Source: Gnetum montanum (Eukaryota; Streptophyta; Gnetopsida; Gnetales; Gnetaceae). From it: 46,218 nt of DNA. The stretch covers positions 285,023 through 331,240 of the forward strand of contig MNCI01010386.1 of the NCBI GenBank assembly GCA_015680685.1. Direction: 5' to 3'. This document shows, piece by piece, positions 44,099 to 46,218 of this stretch (positions are counted from its first letter, which is position 1; every line of letters starts with the position of its first letter). The notes under the pieces were generated by a model that saw nothing but the letters and a program-made list of their open reading frames with translations, had not been told where the DNA came from and searched no databases. Both the position numbers and the translations under genes were made by a program.

Positions 44099-44857
44099 AT
44101 GTCTTTCCAAAAATCCACCAAATTGCCCTTCACCTTCATTGGAAAAGATCATAACCAACAATTCATAAGGGTGTATGATCTCAAAGACCCTACCATCATT
44201 GAGTGTAGGTGATCTTTGCGAGTCAGAGGAGAGAGTCTTGATTTTGTAGTAATCAATGAAAATTTTTATAACTTCATTTGTGCCAAAATATAGGTAGGCA
44301 TGCTAATTTCATGAATTGAAGCCAAGGCCAAAATGGAGTTTGAGGTCATACATAGGAGTGGGAAAGAGTACATCCCTTCCTCGTATGAAGAATGTTTTTT
44401 TAATGATGTTTATTCTAGCATCCTATCTCAATTGATTATTGCAAAAGAGAAAGATGATAGGCCTACCTTTGATGAACAATAGGAAGAGGAGGATGAATTT
44501 AAGGTAGAATCTGAGCCCAAAAACATTCTTGGAGGACTATTCCAACAAACATCCCCCAAATTCATAGAACATTCCCCTAATGCTTTTGTTTTCTCCATGG
44601 GCATGGTGCCACCATCTTCCAACCCTCCATACCCTACTATAGCAGATCTCGTGCCAATTGTAGCCACACATCACACTCAGTCAATGCCACAAACAACAAA
44701 CTATAATACATCAATGTCATTTACAACATAGTCTTGATATGTAAAATCATCAATGATAGATTTTACCATAAAAAATCCATTAACTACTCACTCTGAGATC
44801 CTCAGAAACACAAGGGTGACATACCAAATTTTTCCCATTTGTGGCTCAAGTACCTGA
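44099..44857 (+). pseudogene. Unrecognised broken reading frame of about 252 codons
   Basis: From ATG at 44099 (MSFQKSTKLPFTFIGKDH) one phase can be followed to TGA at 44855, broken by several stops but without frameshift. The N-terminal part is mixed α/β-like, then comes an acidic segment (EEEDEFKVESEPK, about 44475-44520) and a Pro/Ser/Thr/Gln-rich tail. It ends exactly where CpG-rich LTR sequence starts, so the last codons may have been cut off by that insertion. A Gag-like or ORF1-like role in a retroelement is possible from composition only. No family is recognised. Confidence 0.4.
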
Positions 44858-44941
44858 AACACCATGAAAATTACGAGTCGGCCTCAGGCAAAGATTCGCA
44901 ATTCAAGCAAGAACGCGCATCAGTTTTGTTCAAGGAAAAGT

Positions 44942-45362
44942 TTACACTCTAACACGCATGGCAGCGTAATGAGTGTAATAAGCTCCAAAATAGTCGAAGG
45001 CAGAGTCCAGAGAAGCACAACAGTTCAACACTTTTTCTCGCGGCGCATGGATAACTTGTCTTTACGCTCGTTACGCGGCGGTGCGTACCATTGCGTATGT
45101 CATCATTAAAGTTGCACATTGTTTACGCTTCATCACGCGCAGCTGCGTAGTGAGCGTAAGTTGCACATTATTTACGCTTTGATTAAGCGCAGCAGCGTAG
45201 TGAGCGTAAAAAAATTTTGAGCTTATTATTTTTTACACCGGATTACACTCATGCACGCAACACAACGCGAATGAGTGTAATGCAGCTTGAAAGCAATTGA
45301 AGCACGCTCAACATGTACTTGCTCTTCATACGCACAACACGCAAATGAGCATGTTGTGCGTA
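44942..45362 (+). promoter_or_regulatory. Array of GC-rich hairpins upstream of the G promoter
   Basis: At least five inverted repeats share the theme TTAC(G/A)CTC ... GAG(C/T)GTAA: arms at 44942-44949/44971-44978, 45123-45129/45153-45159, 45172-45178/45203-45209, and a perfect 11-bp pair at 45242-45252/45271-45281. A perfect 11-bp pair of different sequence (TACGCACAACA) lies at 45329-45339/45352-45362. The second and third lie in a ~49-bp tandem duplication (45112-45210). All stand within 520 bp upstream of the TATA box. Confidence 0.8.
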
Positions 45363-45457
45363 GTTACAGTCTGACTTAATAATCAAGTCAACAGAACCCG
45401 AAATATTTGGGACCCACGTCATCAGGGTTGCGACTTTTCCAACGGAGCGTCGTGGCC

Positions 45458-45464
45458 TATAAAT
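45458..45464 (+). promoter_or_regulatory. TATA box of element G LTR
   Basis: GGCCTATAAATGCC lies about 95 bp downstream of the last hairpin and 35 bp after the CCACGTCATCA motif, a convincing core promoter. Confidence 0.7.
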
Positions 45465-46169
45465 GCCTCAGTTAACAAAGATACAAGGGTTGGCAAATCA
45501 GAGAAGCAAAAGCATTTTTCTGAACACCAGAGCATTTAGCACTTTGGAGCAGAGATACAAAGAGAAGCACCTAGAAAATTATTGACAGTATCACCTTACA
45601 GCCGAAGCAAAGCGTAGTCCGCTTTAAGCACCAGTGACAGGAGTAATCGTTCTGCTGGAGAGACTCTATCAATCAAAAAAAATTGATCAGTAGACGTCAA
45701 AGCTTGGCCTTCCTTGCATCTCAGCTCTAGCCCGCAAGGTAGATTGGACTTCTGTTTAGACCATTTTGCTTGTTGTTTTGTGCTTGTTTCACATCCTGTA
45801 ATCGGGGATTCCCCAGTGTAATTTCTCATACAAAATATACATTTTTAAGTCAAAGCGCAGATCTTGAAGCTACGTGCTTCTCTTATGTCAGCCTCCTTTT
45901 ATCGTGTTTAGCATTATCACCATTGCAATCCGTCTACATCGTTTTCCCCTTGTTTTACAATTCCTCGAATCAGATCGTAGTATGCAAAGATCTGTTGTCT
46001 TCATCGTCTTACTGACCTGTAAGTCCCTGTCTGATCGACAAGACCGTTCAGGGCGCCGCGGATTCGCTTTTTCTAGCATAGCCCTCGTGCGGATCCGTGG
46101 TTAAAACTGTATACACGGAATTTCGGTTGGTATTTCTAGCTACCGACGTTTTCTATCGCTACAGATTTC

Positions 46170-46187
46170 TGGCGCTAGAAGGAGGGC
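46170..46187 (+). promoter_or_regulatory. Primer-binding site of element G (tRNA-Asn)
   Basis: TGGCGCTAGAAGGAGGGC is, as I recall the plant tRNA-Asn(GUU) sequence, an 18/18 complement to its 3' end including CCA. It starts 7 nt after the LTR end. Confidence 0.75.
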
Positions 46188-46218
46188 CTTCAGGCTCCGA
46201 TCTGAATATTTCGGGTAA

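Larger units (their letters stand above)
44855..46163 (+). repeat. 5' LTR of element G, CpG-rich and apparently young
   Basis: The right end is clear: CGCTACA at 46157-46163, then a 6-nt spacer and a perfect tRNA-Asn primer site. The left end is inferred from the abrupt change at about 44855 from AT-rich, CpG-poor DNA to CpG-rich DNA, with TGAAACACC there giving TG/CA ends and a length near 1.3 kb. It contains a hairpin array (44942-45362), a bZIP-like CCACGTCATCA at 45414-45424, TATAAAT at 45458-45464 and a long leader. The element body lies right of the window. Confidence 0.7.

Noticed and set aside
44656-44661. TGTAGC as an alternative start of the G LTR, pairing with GCTACA at the end
   Set aside because: The inverted hexamer is attractive, but the broken reading frame and its AT-rich composition continue past it to 44857, where CpG content changes.
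45596-46104. Open frames of 63-81 codons in the G LTR
   Set aside because: They overlap on both strands inside LTR leader sequence and have no motif. They are expected by chance in GC-richer DNA.

Overview
The window looks like nuclear DNA from a large, repeat-rich plant genome. It is AT-rich and mostly CpG-poor. It is filled with decayed Ty3/gypsy LTR retrotransposons of the plant Athila and Tat/Ogre types, whose primer sites match plant tRNA-Asp and tRNA-Asn. There is no intact host gene. The age and nesting of the elements would suit a gymnosperm or another giant plant genome, but the species cannot be fixed from this sequence. Four single N bases (33074, 37716, 43364, 43645) mark a draft-quality sequence.

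Layout, left to right. (1) 1-8871, plus strand: an Athila-like element (C) that enters from the left edge, with gag, protease, RT/RNase H, integrase, a long 3' spacer, polypurine tract and 3' LTR. (2) 8872-12712, minus strand: pol of an old Tat/Ogre-like element (D). (3) 12713-20486, minus strand: a complete element (B) bounded by a 5-bp target duplication. It encodes gag but no pol, and carries a second 886-codon reading frame (ORF2) behind its own internal promoter and intron. (4) 20487-26990: AT-rich decayed DNA with an unrecognised exon-like pseudogene on the plus strand. (5) 26997-27568: an LTR (F) on the minus strand with an adjoining polypurine tract. (6) 28030-29100, minus strand: an intronless pseudogene of a CCR4-type mRNA deadenylase. 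(7) 29229-35680, plus strand: a second copy (A) of the gag+ORF2 family, also with a 5-bp target duplication and with a shortened ORF2. (8) 35690-38341: AT-rich DNA, a 5S-rRNA-containing repeat resembling the Cassandra TRIM, degenerate short repeats and a second partial F LTR. (9) 38342-41200, minus strand: gag and protease of another Tat-like element (E). (10) 41640-43960: minisatellites, a 21-nt G run, a 20-nt C run and a duplicated block. (11) 44099-44857: an unrecognised broken reading frame. (12) 44855-46218: the 5' LTR and primer-binding site of a CpG-rich, apparently young element (G).

The most interesting content is the A/B family. Its LTRs, tRNA-Asp-type primer site, Gag and last ~130 internal bases match those of C, but pol is missing. 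In its place is an independent transcription unit: GATATC palindromes, TATA box, leader, an intron whose acceptor abuts the ATG, and a protein with a plant-mobile-type domain followed by a long coiled coil. C, or a relative of it, is the natural candidate to supply reverse transcriptase and integrase. Three LTR types in the window (A/B, C and G) each carry a different palindrome array just upstream of their TATA box.
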